This document shows positions 1-5,171 of a stretch of 5,171 bases of DNA, piece by piece (the first letter of the stretch is position 1; every line of letters starts with the position of its first letter). Below the pieces are notes generated by a model. It had not been told where the DNA came from and searched no databases. It was given only the letters and a program-made list of their open reading frames with translations. Made by a program: the position numbers and the translations under genes. Source of the DNA: Paracoccaceae bacterium (GTDB lineage Bacteria > Pseudomonadota > Alphaproteobacteria > Rhodobacterales > Rhodobacteraceae); the NCBI GenBank assembly GCA_003447515.1, contig DLZA01000303.1, forward strand, positions 1 to 5,171. Reading direction: 5' to 3'.

Positions 1-31
1 TATTTATGAATTGAAACTAAAACACCCCAAA

Positions 32-904
32 TTATTTGCGTTTTTGCAAACAAAGTGTTGACCACTCACCAACAATCAAATGCTCTACTTCCACAAACCC
101 ATGAGCTTCATAAGCGGATTTTGTACCTCCAGCCTGTTCATTCAAAATGCCAGACAGAATGACATGCCCTCCAGCAGAACAGCTTTCACCCATATCCTCG
201 GACAGCGCAATCAGCGGTCCCTTCAAAATATTGGCTAGGATCAAATCGTACGGTGCATTGTTTCGCAGAAGCGGATGGTCAAAACCAGCGCAAGTTATAA
301 CATTCACACGCCCACCTAAATTATTGCAGGCTATATTGGCACTTGCCGTATCAGTAGCCACTTCATCAATATCACTGGCCAAAACGACGCCTGGCCAAAT
401 TTTTGCCACACCCATAGCCAACACAGCGGTGCCACAACCCAAATCTACAACGCTTTTGCCAACAAATCCCCTTTTGGCTAAATTGTGCAGTGCTTGCAAA
501 CAGCCTTGTGTCGTACCGTGGTGCCCCGTTCCAAACGCCATTGCAGCTTCGATCAATAGGGGCACACAATCGTCAGGAATTTTATCAGCATCATGCGATC
601 CATACAGAAAAAACCTCCCCGCCGTTATAGGTGCCAATTCGCGCTTCACTTCGGCAACCCAATCAGTTTCAGGTAATTCCGATACCGCAAAAGGACGCGC
701 GCCGTTCATTGCAGCCAATAAATCCAACGCAATTTCGTCAGGTTTCTCAACAAAATAGATGCCAACTTCCCAAGTGTTGGACCCATCCTCAACTTCGAAC
801 ACCCCCACCCCTGTCGGCTCTGACAACAAATTTTCACACGCATCCGCAAGAGCTTGCGCTGCCACCTTATCCTTTAACGTAGTCAAAGCAGTAAACGTCG
901 GCAT
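32..904 (-). CDS. prmA: Ribosomal protein L11 methyltransferase PrmA
   Basis: PrmA is a cytoplasmic SAM-dependent methyltransferase that methylates ribosomal protein L11. The 290-residue protein has the family layout. An N-terminal substrate-recognition region (about 1-95) is followed by the signature AFGTGHHGTT (123-132), the SAM-binding motif VVDLGCGTAVLAM (152-164), an acidic SDID loop (177-180) that should contact the SAM ribose, and the catalytic-loop motif ANIL (224-227). The GHHGTT form, in place of the enterobacterial GTHPTT, is as I recall it in alphaproteobacteria. Length is normal and both ends are present: the stop is TAA at 32-34. The ATG at 902-904 follows an AAAGGA ribosome binding site (913-918) by 8 nt. 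A strong promoter candidate lies just upstream, so the gene is probably transcribed apart from msrA. The family assignment is very secure; placement in Rhodobacteraceae is inference. Confidence 0.97.
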   Translation of the reverse strand: MPTFTALTTLKDKVAAQALADACENLLSEPTGVGVFEVEDGSNTWEVGIYFVEKPDEIALDLLAAMNGARPFAVSELPETDWVAEVKRELAPITAGRFFLYGSHDADKIPDDCVPLLIEAAMAFGTGHHGTTQGCLQALHNLAKRGFVGKSVVDLGCGTAVLAMGVAKIWPGVVLASDIDEVATDTASANIACNNLGGRVNVITCAGFDHPLLRNNAPYDLILANILKGPLIALSEDMGESCSAGGHVILSGILNEQAGGTKSAYEAHGFVEVEHLIVGEWSTLCLQKRK

Positions 905-1167
905 TTTAACAATCCTTTAAAGAGCCTACTGCGATTATAACTCAACGCTGCGAGCGTCAAGCCAGCCTTGCAGGCTTCAACGGTTCCAAAATACATTGGC
1001 AAAGCATCGTATCCGTGCCCGATTTCATCAAACTAGACACAAGCAGAATGGTCGGAGAGCCAACGAATTTTAAATTCACAAAGATGTATTGGCCTCAACC
1101 AATGCAAAAATATAAATCCTCCAATCAATCCTTAAGAAACTCCGCAGTGATTTATCCAACCAACAAA
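905..1167. other. Intergenic region between msrA and prmA
   Basis: This 263-bp gap holds the prmA promoter at its left end and no supportable gene. On the msrA side there is an imperfect hairpin at 1086-1105 (GTATTGG / CCAATGC, 7 pairs including one T-G wobble, 6-nt loop). Read in the msrA direction, its T-run lies before the stem instead of after it, so it is not a classical intrinsic terminator. An AT-rich palindrome, GAATTT-T-AAATTC, occupies 1065-1077. The msrA transcript must end somewhere here, but the sequence does not show where. Confidence 0.5.
934..960 (-). promoter_or_regulatory. Probable sigma-70-type promoter of prmA
   Basis: On the minus strand, TTGACG (955-960), preceded by C to give the alphaproteobacterial CTTGAC form, is separated by 15 nt from a perfect TATAAT (934-939). 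If the -35 box is read as CTTGAC, the spacing is 16 nt. Transcription would start near 927, leaving a leader of roughly 20-25 nt that contains the prmA ribosome binding site. A 5-bp dyad, ACGCT/AGCGT with a 3-nt centre (945-957), overlaps the -35 box and spacer. A second, AGCCT/AGGCT (964-976), lies just upstream. They could be operator-like or chance. The promoter call comes from box match and position only. Confidence 0.6.
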
Positions 1168-1815
1168 TTATGAAGTTAAACCAACCGGGCACGTCACTCC
1201 CGTCCCGCCAACTCCACAATAACCTGCAGGGTTCTTTGCCAAATACTGCTGATGGTAATCCTCGGCATAGAAAAATTTCGGGGCTACCAAAATCTCCGTC
1301 GTGATAGCGCCATAACCTTTTTCACGAAGACGCGGGGCAAAGGTTTCACGAGCTGCCTTAGCCGCTACCATTTGAACATCTGAATAAGTATAAATCCCAC
1401 TCCGATATTGCGTGCCGCGATCGTTGCCCTGACGCATCCCTTGCGTTGGGTCATGCCCTTCCCAGAAAACTTGCAGTAGCTTTTCATATGAAATCTCGGT
1501 GGGATTAAATACAATCCAAACGACTTCGTTGTGACCAGTCTTACCCGAACACACCTCTTCATAAGTTGCGTTTGGCGTGGAGCCCGCGGCGTACCCTGCA
1601 GCCGTTAACCAAACGCCCTTAAGGTTCCACAATATCCGCTCCACACCCCAAAAACAGCCCATCCCGAACATGGCCTGCTCCATCCCCTGCGGGATTGGCG
1701 CTTTCAGCGGGCGACCACTCACAAAATGCATCTCAGCTGTTGGAATTTCATTACTGCGACCAGGTAGGCACTCTTGCGCTGCAGGTACGGTAGTTGCTTT
1801 TGAAGAAAAAAACAT
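1168..1815 (-). CDS. msrA: Peptide methionine (S)-S-oxide reductase MsrA
   Basis: MsrA reduces the S epimer of methionine sulfoxide, free or in proteins, and is normally recycled by thioredoxin; it acts in the cytoplasm and repairs oxidative damage. The 215-residue protein carries the catalytic motif GCFWG with Cys54, the conserved GHNEVV (95-100, Glu97), the [12 protein letters not shown] block (121-132), GTQYRSGIY (134-142), AEDYHQQYL (184-192), and the recycling cysteines Cys200 (GYCG) and Cys209 (TCP). Three working cysteines and an N-terminal extension of about 48 residues containing CLPGR make it the long, Escherichia coli-like type. GYAAG at 74-78 departs slightly from the usual GYAGG. 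The ATG at 1813-1815 follows AGGAG (1822-1826) by 6 nt. It lies 77 bp downstream of yghU on the same strand, and the pair may form a redox operon. The gap has an imperfect GC-rich hairpin (1857-1878) without a T-run and no clear promoter. Confidence 0.97.
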   Translation of the reverse strand: MFFSSKATTVPAAQECLPGRSNEIPTAEMHFVSGRPLKAPIPQGMEQAMFGMGCFWGVERILWNLKGVWLTAAGYAAGSTPNATYEEVCSGKTGHNEVVWIVFNPTEISYEKLLQVFWEGHDPTQGMRQGNDRGTQYRSGIYTYSDVQMVAAKAARETFAPRLREKGYGAITTEILVAPKFFYAEDYHQQYLAKNPAGYCGVGGTGVTCPVGLTS

Positions 1816-1892
1816 ATCGGACTCCTAATTTGCTTTCGATTGACTTGGAACGCTAGGGGGCAGGTTTCACCATACCCCACGCTGGGACTATG

Positions 1893-2765
1893 TTAGCTTT
1901 CAGCCGTTTCGATTTTGTCTTGAGTCTTTTTGTCAAAATCAGATGCATCGTGACGTTCACGCAATTGATCCTTCAACGGACCAAAGGCACGGTTCACTTT
2001 GCGTCCACGGATTACAGCAGGGCGTTCCGCAATCTGATCAGTCCAACGCTGCAAATTTTTATACGAAGCCACATCCAAAAATGCGCCTGCCTCATACAAT
2101 TTTCCCTGCGATAGGGCGCCATACCATGGCCATGTTACCATATCCGCAATCGAGTACTCGGACCCCCCTAAATACTCCGTTTCACCCAAGCGATAATTCA
2201 ACACATCCATCTGACGTTTAACCTCCATGGAAAACCGGTTAATGGAATATTCGAATTTTTCTGGGGCATAGGCATAAAAATGGCCAAAGCCACCACCCAA
2301 ATATGGTGCCGATCCCGTCAGCCAAAACACCCAAGACATAGTCTCTGTTCGTTCCATTGGATCTTTAGGCAGAAATTCGCCAAATTTCTCTGCCAGATAG
2401 AGCATAATTGAGGCGCTCTCAAAAACGCGGGTTGGCGTTTCATTTGAATGATCCACCAGCGCTGGAATTTTCGAGTTTGGGTTCACATCTACAAAGCCAC
2501 TGCCAAACTGATCCCCGCCACTGATGTTGATCAACCAAGCGTCATACTCAGCACCTTTATGGCCCAGTGCCAGCAGCTCCTCAAGCATTATAGTGACCTT
2601 AACACCATTTGGTGTTGCCAGCGAATACAGCTGTAACGGGTGTTTTCCCGCAGGAAGATCTTTGTCATGTGTCGGCCCAGCAATAGGCCGATTAATGTTG
2701 GCAAACTTGCCGCCATTGTTAGCATCCCAAGTCCAAACTTTTGGTGGTACGTAGCTTTTAGACAT
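1893..2765 (-). CDS. yghU: Glutathione-dependent disulfide-bond oxidoreductase YghU (GST family)
   Basis: This belongs to the Nu-class, YghU/YfcG-like branch of the glutathione transferases, whose members reduce disulfides with glutathione; the physiological substrate is not known. At 290 residues it lines up along its whole length with my recollection of E. coli YghU (288 residues). Shared blocks are KVWTWD near the N terminus, FANINRP (21-27), GKHPLQLYSL (40-49), TPNG (51-54), SKIPALVDH (98-106), FESASIMLYLAEKFG (115-129), LGGGFGHFY (156-164) and ERHDASDF (270-277). The thioredoxin-like N domain spans about 45-130. It includes the cis-proline Pro101, the glutathione-contacting Glu116-Ser117 pair, and Thr51/Asn53 in place of a catalytic Cys or Ser. 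The helical C domain follows, with SIADM at 205-209. The ATG at 2763-2765 has AGGAG (2772-2776) 6 nt upstream. No convincing promoter was found in its leader. It probably heads a unit with msrA. Confidence 0.96.
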   Translation of the reverse strand: MSKSYVPPKVWTWDANNGGKFANINRPIAGPTHDKDLPAGKHPLQLYSLATPNGVKVTIMLEELLALGHKGAEYDAWLINISGGDQFGSGFVDVNPNSKIPALVDHSNETPTRVFESASIMLYLAEKFGEFLPKDPMERTETMSWVFWLTGSAPYLGGGFGHFYAYAPEKFEYSINRFSMEVKRQMDVLNYRLGETEYLGGSEYSIADMVTWPWYGALSQGKLYEAGAFLDVASYKNLQRWTDQIAERPAVIRGRKVNRAFGPLKDQLRERHDASDFDKKTQDKIETAES

Positions 2766-2957
2766 TCCTGTCTCCTAAAATTTCGCGCTTCCGTTAAACT
2801 AATCCCCAATTGAAAAAGAACAAAGTCGATTGGAAGAACGCCATGTTGCGTCATTTACTACAACCGCGTAATTTCTATCAGTGATGGTTGCACTCAACCT
2901 CAAATAATCAAGTTAACACACTCGAAATGAGGATCCACTACCTCTTGCCTATCAACA
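2766..2957. other. Intergenic region upstream of yghU
   Basis: These 192 bp between the small ORF and yghU show the yghU ribosome binding site and little else. A perfect 5-bp hairpin (GGTTG-CACT-CAACC, 2886-2899) has no T-run on either strand. Minus-strand -35-like boxes (for example TTGTTC followed 16 nt later by TAGTTT, in the T-rich stretch around 2790-2820) match the consensus poorly, so I do not call a promoter. No RNA gene is recognisable. Confidence 0.5.
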
Positions 2958-3104
2958 CTATTTTCTAACCAGCTCTGCAAACACAGCGAGCATTGTTCCC
3001 TTTTTACGCTGATTTAATTCTGTTTCAAAGTCTAACACAAACCTCATAATCCATTCCGGACTTCGGATATCTGACCCACCAGACCTGCCTAACAACGTGC
3101 TCAC
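2958..3104 (-). CDS. Probable small protein of 48 residues, GTG start, function unknown
   Basis: I do not recognise this protein. The reading frame opens with GTG at 3102-3104 and ends with TAG at 2958-2960. It has a good ribosome binding site: AGGTGAGG (3113-3120), with GAGG ending 8 nt before the start. It begins only 26 bp after the M20 gene stop on the same strand, as the second gene of an operon would. The product starts with a short Gly/Ser-rich stretch (LLGRSGGSD, 4-12). It continues as two probable amphipathic helices, PEWIMRFVLDFETEL (16-30) and MLAVFAELVRK (38-48), joined by a basic NQRKKGT turn. There is no signal peptide, cysteine or clear membrane span. The case for coding rests on the start context, position and protein-like pattern; 49 open codons can occur by chance. 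It could also be the remnant of a longer gene. Confidence 0.55.
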   Translation of the reverse strand: MSTLLGRSGGSDIRSPEWIMRFVLDFETELNQRKKGTMLAVFAELVRK

Positions 3105-3112
3105 AACATCGA

Positions 3113-3120
3113 CCTCACCT
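3113..3120 (-). promoter_or_regulatory. Ribosome binding site deciding the GTG start of the small ORF
   Basis: The minus strand reads AGGTGAGG, close to the anti-Shine-Dalgarno complement, ending 8 nt before GTG. No ATG in the frame has a comparable site; the internal ATG codons (residues 20 and 38) would cut into the first helix or leave only 11 residues. Confidence 0.5.
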
Positions 3121-3130
3121 GCACACTTTT

Positions 3131-4300
3131 TTAGTTACCATTGAGCGGCTGTGCCCGTTCCACAATCCGTGCAAAAACAGATGCTCCTACAGGACTAGCT
3201 TCATCGTCAAAATCATACTTAGTGTGGTGCAAATATGCCGTGTCTCCATTACCAATATAAAAATAGCTACCCCGTGATTGCTCCAATAAATAGGAAAAGT
3301 CTTCAGCACCCATAGTTGGTGGCATATCACGAACAACTCGGTCATCACCAACAATCTCCGCAGCCACATCGCAAACAAAATTTGTTTCTACCGTATCGTT
3401 AATCGTTGCTGGGTACCCATAGTTATAATCCAGCCTCGCCTTCCCTCCCATCATCTCCGCGGTCTGTTCCACAATTGCTGTCATCCGTTCAACCATCAGC
3501 GCTTTTACACCCTTGTCAAACGTACGCACAGTCCCACCAAGCATCGCAGTTTCCGGTATCACGTTATGGGTTGTGCCTGAGTGGATCTGCGTAATCGATA
3601 GTACGACTGTCTTAATCGGATCCACATTTCGAGTCACGATAGTTTGCAACGCGCTTGCAATGTTCACTGCGATCATCACGGGATCAACGGTCTCGTGCGC
3701 ACTCGCTGCATGCCCACCAGACCCGATAATATGAATTTCAAAATCATCAGCAGATGCGAGCAACGGGCCAGGACAGGTTTCAATGTTACCCACAGGCGAA
3801 TTAGGCAACGAATGTTGGCCAAAGACCTGAGAAATTCCAAACTTCTCAAAGAGCCCATCCTCAACCATATACCTCCCACCACCAGAGCCCTCTTCGCCTG
3901 GTTGAAAGATGAGTGCCACTCTGCCTGAAAAATTCCGCGTCGAAGCCAAATACTTCGCCGCACCCAGCAACATTGTCGTGTGCCCATCATGCCCACACGC
4001 ATGCATCACACCCTGGACCGTACTCGCATACTCCAGCCCCGTTTCTTCTGGCATCGGAAGCGCATCCATATCCGCTCGAAGCCCAATCGTCGGCCCTTCA
4101 CCGCACCCGTTGATTATACCAACAACTCCAGACACGCCAATTTTTTCATGTATCTCATCGACACCAAATTCTCGCAAACGTTCCACCACAAACGCTGCCG
4201 TGCGATGACATTCCATATCCAACTCTGGATGTGCATGAATATGCCGTCGCCACCCTTTCATTTCGTCGAAGTACTCCGCAATACGGTTGATCACAGCCAT
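3131..4300 (-). CDS. M20-family amidohydrolase (N-acyl-amino acid / hippurate hydrolase type)
   Basis: This is a 389-residue metallohydrolase of the M20D / aminoacylase group (HipO, AmaA and IAA-amino-acid hydrolase relatives), which cleaves the amide bond of N-acyl amino acids. It is probably cytoplasmic, as no signal peptide is visible. Expected metal ligands are present: Cys102 and His104 in ACGHDGH (101-107), Glu136/Glu137 in PGEEG (134-138), His163 in GQHSLP (161-166) and His358 in LHHTKYDF (357-364). RADMDALPM (75-83), the dimerisation-domain GGHAAS (195-200), HNVIPE (245-250), GGTVRTFD (255-262) and MGAEDF (330-335) are also family blocks. The exact substrate cannot be read from sequence. 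I chose the ATG at 4298-4300 because AGAAGGA (4309-4315) lies 8 nt upstream and the protein then begins MAVINRIAEY, as relatives do. An upstream TTG at 4325-4327 lacks such support. The gene is divergent from mazG and is followed by a small ORF 26 bp downstream. Confidence 0.93.
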   Translation of the reverse strand: MAVINRIAEYFDEMKGWRRHIHAHPELDMECHRTAAFVVERLREFGVDEIHEKIGVSGVVGIINGCGEGPTIGLRADMDALPMPEETGLEYASTVQGVMHACGHDGHTTMLLGAAKYLASTRNFSGRVALIFQPGEEGSGGGRYMVEDGLFEKFGISQVFGQHSLPNSPVGNIETCPGPLLASADDFEIHIIGSGGHAASAHETVDPVMIAVNIASALQTIVTRNVDPIKTVVLSITQIHSGTTHNVIPETAMLGGTVRTFDKGVKALMVERMTAIVEQTAEMMGGKARLDYNYGYPATINDTVETNFVCDVAAEIVGDDRVVRDMPPTMGAEDFSYLLEQSRGSYFYIGNGDTAYLHHTKYDFDDEASPVGASVFARIVERAQPLNGN

Positions 4301-4308
4301 AATTTCTG

Positions 4309-4315
4309 TCCTTCT
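4309..4315 (-). promoter_or_regulatory. Ribosome binding site deciding the M20 hydrolase start
   Basis: AGAAGGA on the minus strand, 8 nt before the ATG at 4298-4300. It sets the start there and not at the in-frame TTG nine codons upstream, whose preceding bases hold no well-spaced site. Confidence 0.75.
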
Positions 4316-4332
4316 TGCTTTCGACAACTATT

Positions 4333-4338
4333 GAGGAA
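4333..4338 (+). promoter_or_regulatory. Ribosome binding site of mazG
   Basis: GAGGAA lies 9 nt before the ATG at 4348-4350 and favours that start over the in-frame ATG at residue 11 (4378-4380), which has only a weak purine stretch ahead of it. Confidence 0.65.
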
Positions 4339-4347
4339 CTCCGCGCC

Positions 4348-5171
4348 ATGAGTAAAGACGAATCCAACGAGAGATGTATGGATACAAACGCTGGGTTATC
4401 ACGCCTTTTGGAAATTATGGCACGGCTGCGCGATCCAGAGACAGGGTGCCCTTGGGATATTGAACAGACTTACGCCTCTATCGTTCCCTATACAATCGAG
4501 GAGGCATACGAGGTTGCCGATGCTATTGATCAAAATGACATGACCGAACTAGAAGGCGAGCTGGGCGATCTACTGCTACAAGTTGTATATTATACTCAAA
4601 TGGGCAGTGAAGATGGATATTTTACATTCGACTCTGTAATCAACAATATCTCAAACAAAATGGTCCACCGACATCCACACGTCTTTGGCGATGGAAACCG
4701 GGATAAAACCGCCTCCCAACAAACCCTTGATTGGGAAAAGATTAAGGCTACTGAACGTGCAACAAAAAAAGATACCAAAATGCGAACACTCGATGGGATC
4801 GCCAAAAACCTGCCGGCACTTACCCGTGCTGTAAAACTCCAAAAGCGTGCCGCCCGTGTCGGGTTTGATTGGCCAGAAGCCATTCAAGTTCTTGAAAAGA
4901 TTAAAGAAGAATGTGCCGAACTGGTAGAGGCAAAAGGAACTATGCCCTACGCAAAACAGGTCGAAGAATTTGGAGATTTGATGTTTGTCTTGGCTAATTT
5001 AGGGCGGAAATTAGAAATTGACCCAGAAGAAGCACTGCGAGGTGCAAATCGCAAGTTTCAGCGGCGGTTTGAATACATTGAGGATGCGTTAGAAACGGAT
5101 GGAAAAACACCTAAGCAGTCAGACCTCATAGAAATGGATAAACTTTGGGACGAAGCAAAAGCCATGGAAGG
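4348..5171 (+). CDS. mazG: Nucleoside triphosphate pyrophosphohydrolase MazG (3' end outside window)
   Basis: MazG hydrolyses nucleoside triphosphates to monophosphates and pyrophosphate. It cleans non-canonical or excess (d)NTPs from the cytoplasmic pool and, in E. coli, is linked to lowering ppGpp. From the ATG at 4348 the frame stays open for 274 codons to the window edge with no stop. The N-terminal MazG domain has RDPETGCPWD (28-37), the metal-binding EEAYE (Glu51, Glu52, Glu55), and EGELGDLLLQ (69-78; Glu71, Asp74), followed by HRHPHVFGD (107-115). The second MazG domain starts at the LPALTRAVKLQKRAARVGFDW region (155-175) and carries KIKEECAELVEA (184-195; Glu187, Glu188, Glu191) and EEFGDLMFVLANLGR (206-220; Glu206/Glu207, Asp210). 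Both metal sites therefore look intact. Relatives end a few residues after a DxLWDEAKA-like tail, which is present here at 264-272, so very little is missing. It is transcribed divergently from the M20 hydrolase. Confidence 0.97.
   Translation, partial: MSKDESNERCMDTNAGLSRLLEIMARLRDPETGCPWDIEQTYASIVPYTIEEAYEVADAIDQNDMTELEGELGDLLLQVVYYTQMGSEDGYFTFDSVINNISNKMVHRHPHVFGDGNRDKTASQQTLDWEKIKATERATKKDTKMRTLDGIAKNLPALTRAVKLQKRAARVGFDWPEAIQVLEKIKEECAELVEAKGTMPYAKQVEEFGDLMFVLANLGRKLEIDPEEALRGANRKFQRRFEYIEDALETDGKTPKQSDLIEMDKLWDEAKAME

Larger units (their letters stand above)
4301..4347. promoter_or_regulatory. 47-bp divergent start region between the M20 hydrolase and mazG
   Basis: Both ribosome binding sites sit inside these 47 bp, leaving no room for two full promoters between the genes. 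At least one promoter must lie inside the neighbouring coding sequence. For mazG, a CATAAT at 4298-4303 (plus strand, overlapping the M20 start codon) is a possible -10 box, but I see no good -35 box 16-18 nt upstream. No convincing promoter was seen for the M20 gene within the first codons of mazG. Confidence 0.4.

Noticed and set aside
147..758. Plus-strand 203-codon ORF opposite prmA
   Set aside because: It is the antisense shadow of a well-conserved gene, with no recognisable motif of its own.
905..1032. Minus-strand open stretch upstream of prmA with a protein-like look (ATG at about 994-996, 36 codons overlapping the prmA start)
   Set aside because: There is no ribosome binding site before the ATG, a TAG closes the frame just upstream (1033-1035), the stretch contains the prmA promoter, and its length is expected by chance.
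1086..1105. Hairpin downstream of msrA as an intrinsic terminator
   Set aside because: In the msrA direction the T-run precedes the stem, and the stem is short and includes a wobble pair.
1103..1173. Plus-strand 23-codon ORF opposite the msrA 3' end
   Set aside because: There is no ribosome binding site, it is very short, and its product is Ser/Asn-rich and unconvincing.
1931..1936. Perfect TTGACA -35 box on the minus strand in the yghU 3' end, as a promoter for msrA
   Set aside because: No acceptable -10 box lies 16-18 nt downstream, and the bases are explained by the DFDKK coding sequence.
2588..2854. Minus-strand 88-codon ORF starting upstream of yghU
   Set aside because: Most of it is an out-of-frame reading of the yghU 5' end, there is no good ribosome binding site, and yghU itself is certain.
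3055..3067. Short hairpin TCCG/CGGA as a terminator for the M20 gene
   Set aside because: The stem is only 4 bp with no T-run, and it lies inside the probable small ORF.
4301..4327. Longer M20 hydrolase reading from the TTG at 4325-4327, adding nine residues
   Set aside because: The TTG has no well-placed ribosome binding site and would leave only 20 bp before mazG. The ATG at 4298-4300 has AGAAGGA 8 nt upstream and gives the family-typical N terminus.

Overview
This window looks like ordinary chromosomal DNA from an alphaproteobacterium, most likely a member or relative of the Rhodobacteraceae (Roseobacter group) with a fairly low GC content for that group. This placement rests on remembered family resemblance: PrmA with the AFGTGHHGTT variant, an M20 aminoacylase beginning MAVINRIAEY, a two-domain MazG beginning its core with RDPETGCPWD, and a CTTGAC-type -35 box. 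No database search was run.

Layout from left to right. On the minus strand are prmA (ribosomal protein L11 methyltransferase, 32-904), msrA (methionine sulfoxide reductase A, 1168-1815), yghU (glutathione-dependent disulfide-bond oxidoreductase, 1893-2765), a probable 48-residue ORF with a GTG start (2958-3104), and an M20 amidohydrolase/aminoacylase (3131-4300). Divergent from these on the plus strand is mazG (nucleoside triphosphate pyrophosphohydrolase), which starts at 4348 and runs off the right edge within a few codons of its expected end. Only 47 bp separate the two divergent start codons.

Transcription as inferred from spacing: the M20 gene and the small ORF (26-bp gap) form one likely unit. 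yghU and msrA (77-bp gap) form a second likely unit, joining two thiol/redox functions. prmA has its own good sigma-70-like promoter directly upstream. The gaps hold no RNA gene, mobile element, CRISPR array or convincing intrinsic terminator.

The genes are mainly housekeeping: translation-factor modification, oxidative repair, thiol redox chemistry, N-acyl amino acid hydrolysis and nucleotide-pool cleaning. I found no sign of a defence system, secondary-metabolite cluster or other new system. The least expected item is the small ORF downstream of the M20 gene.
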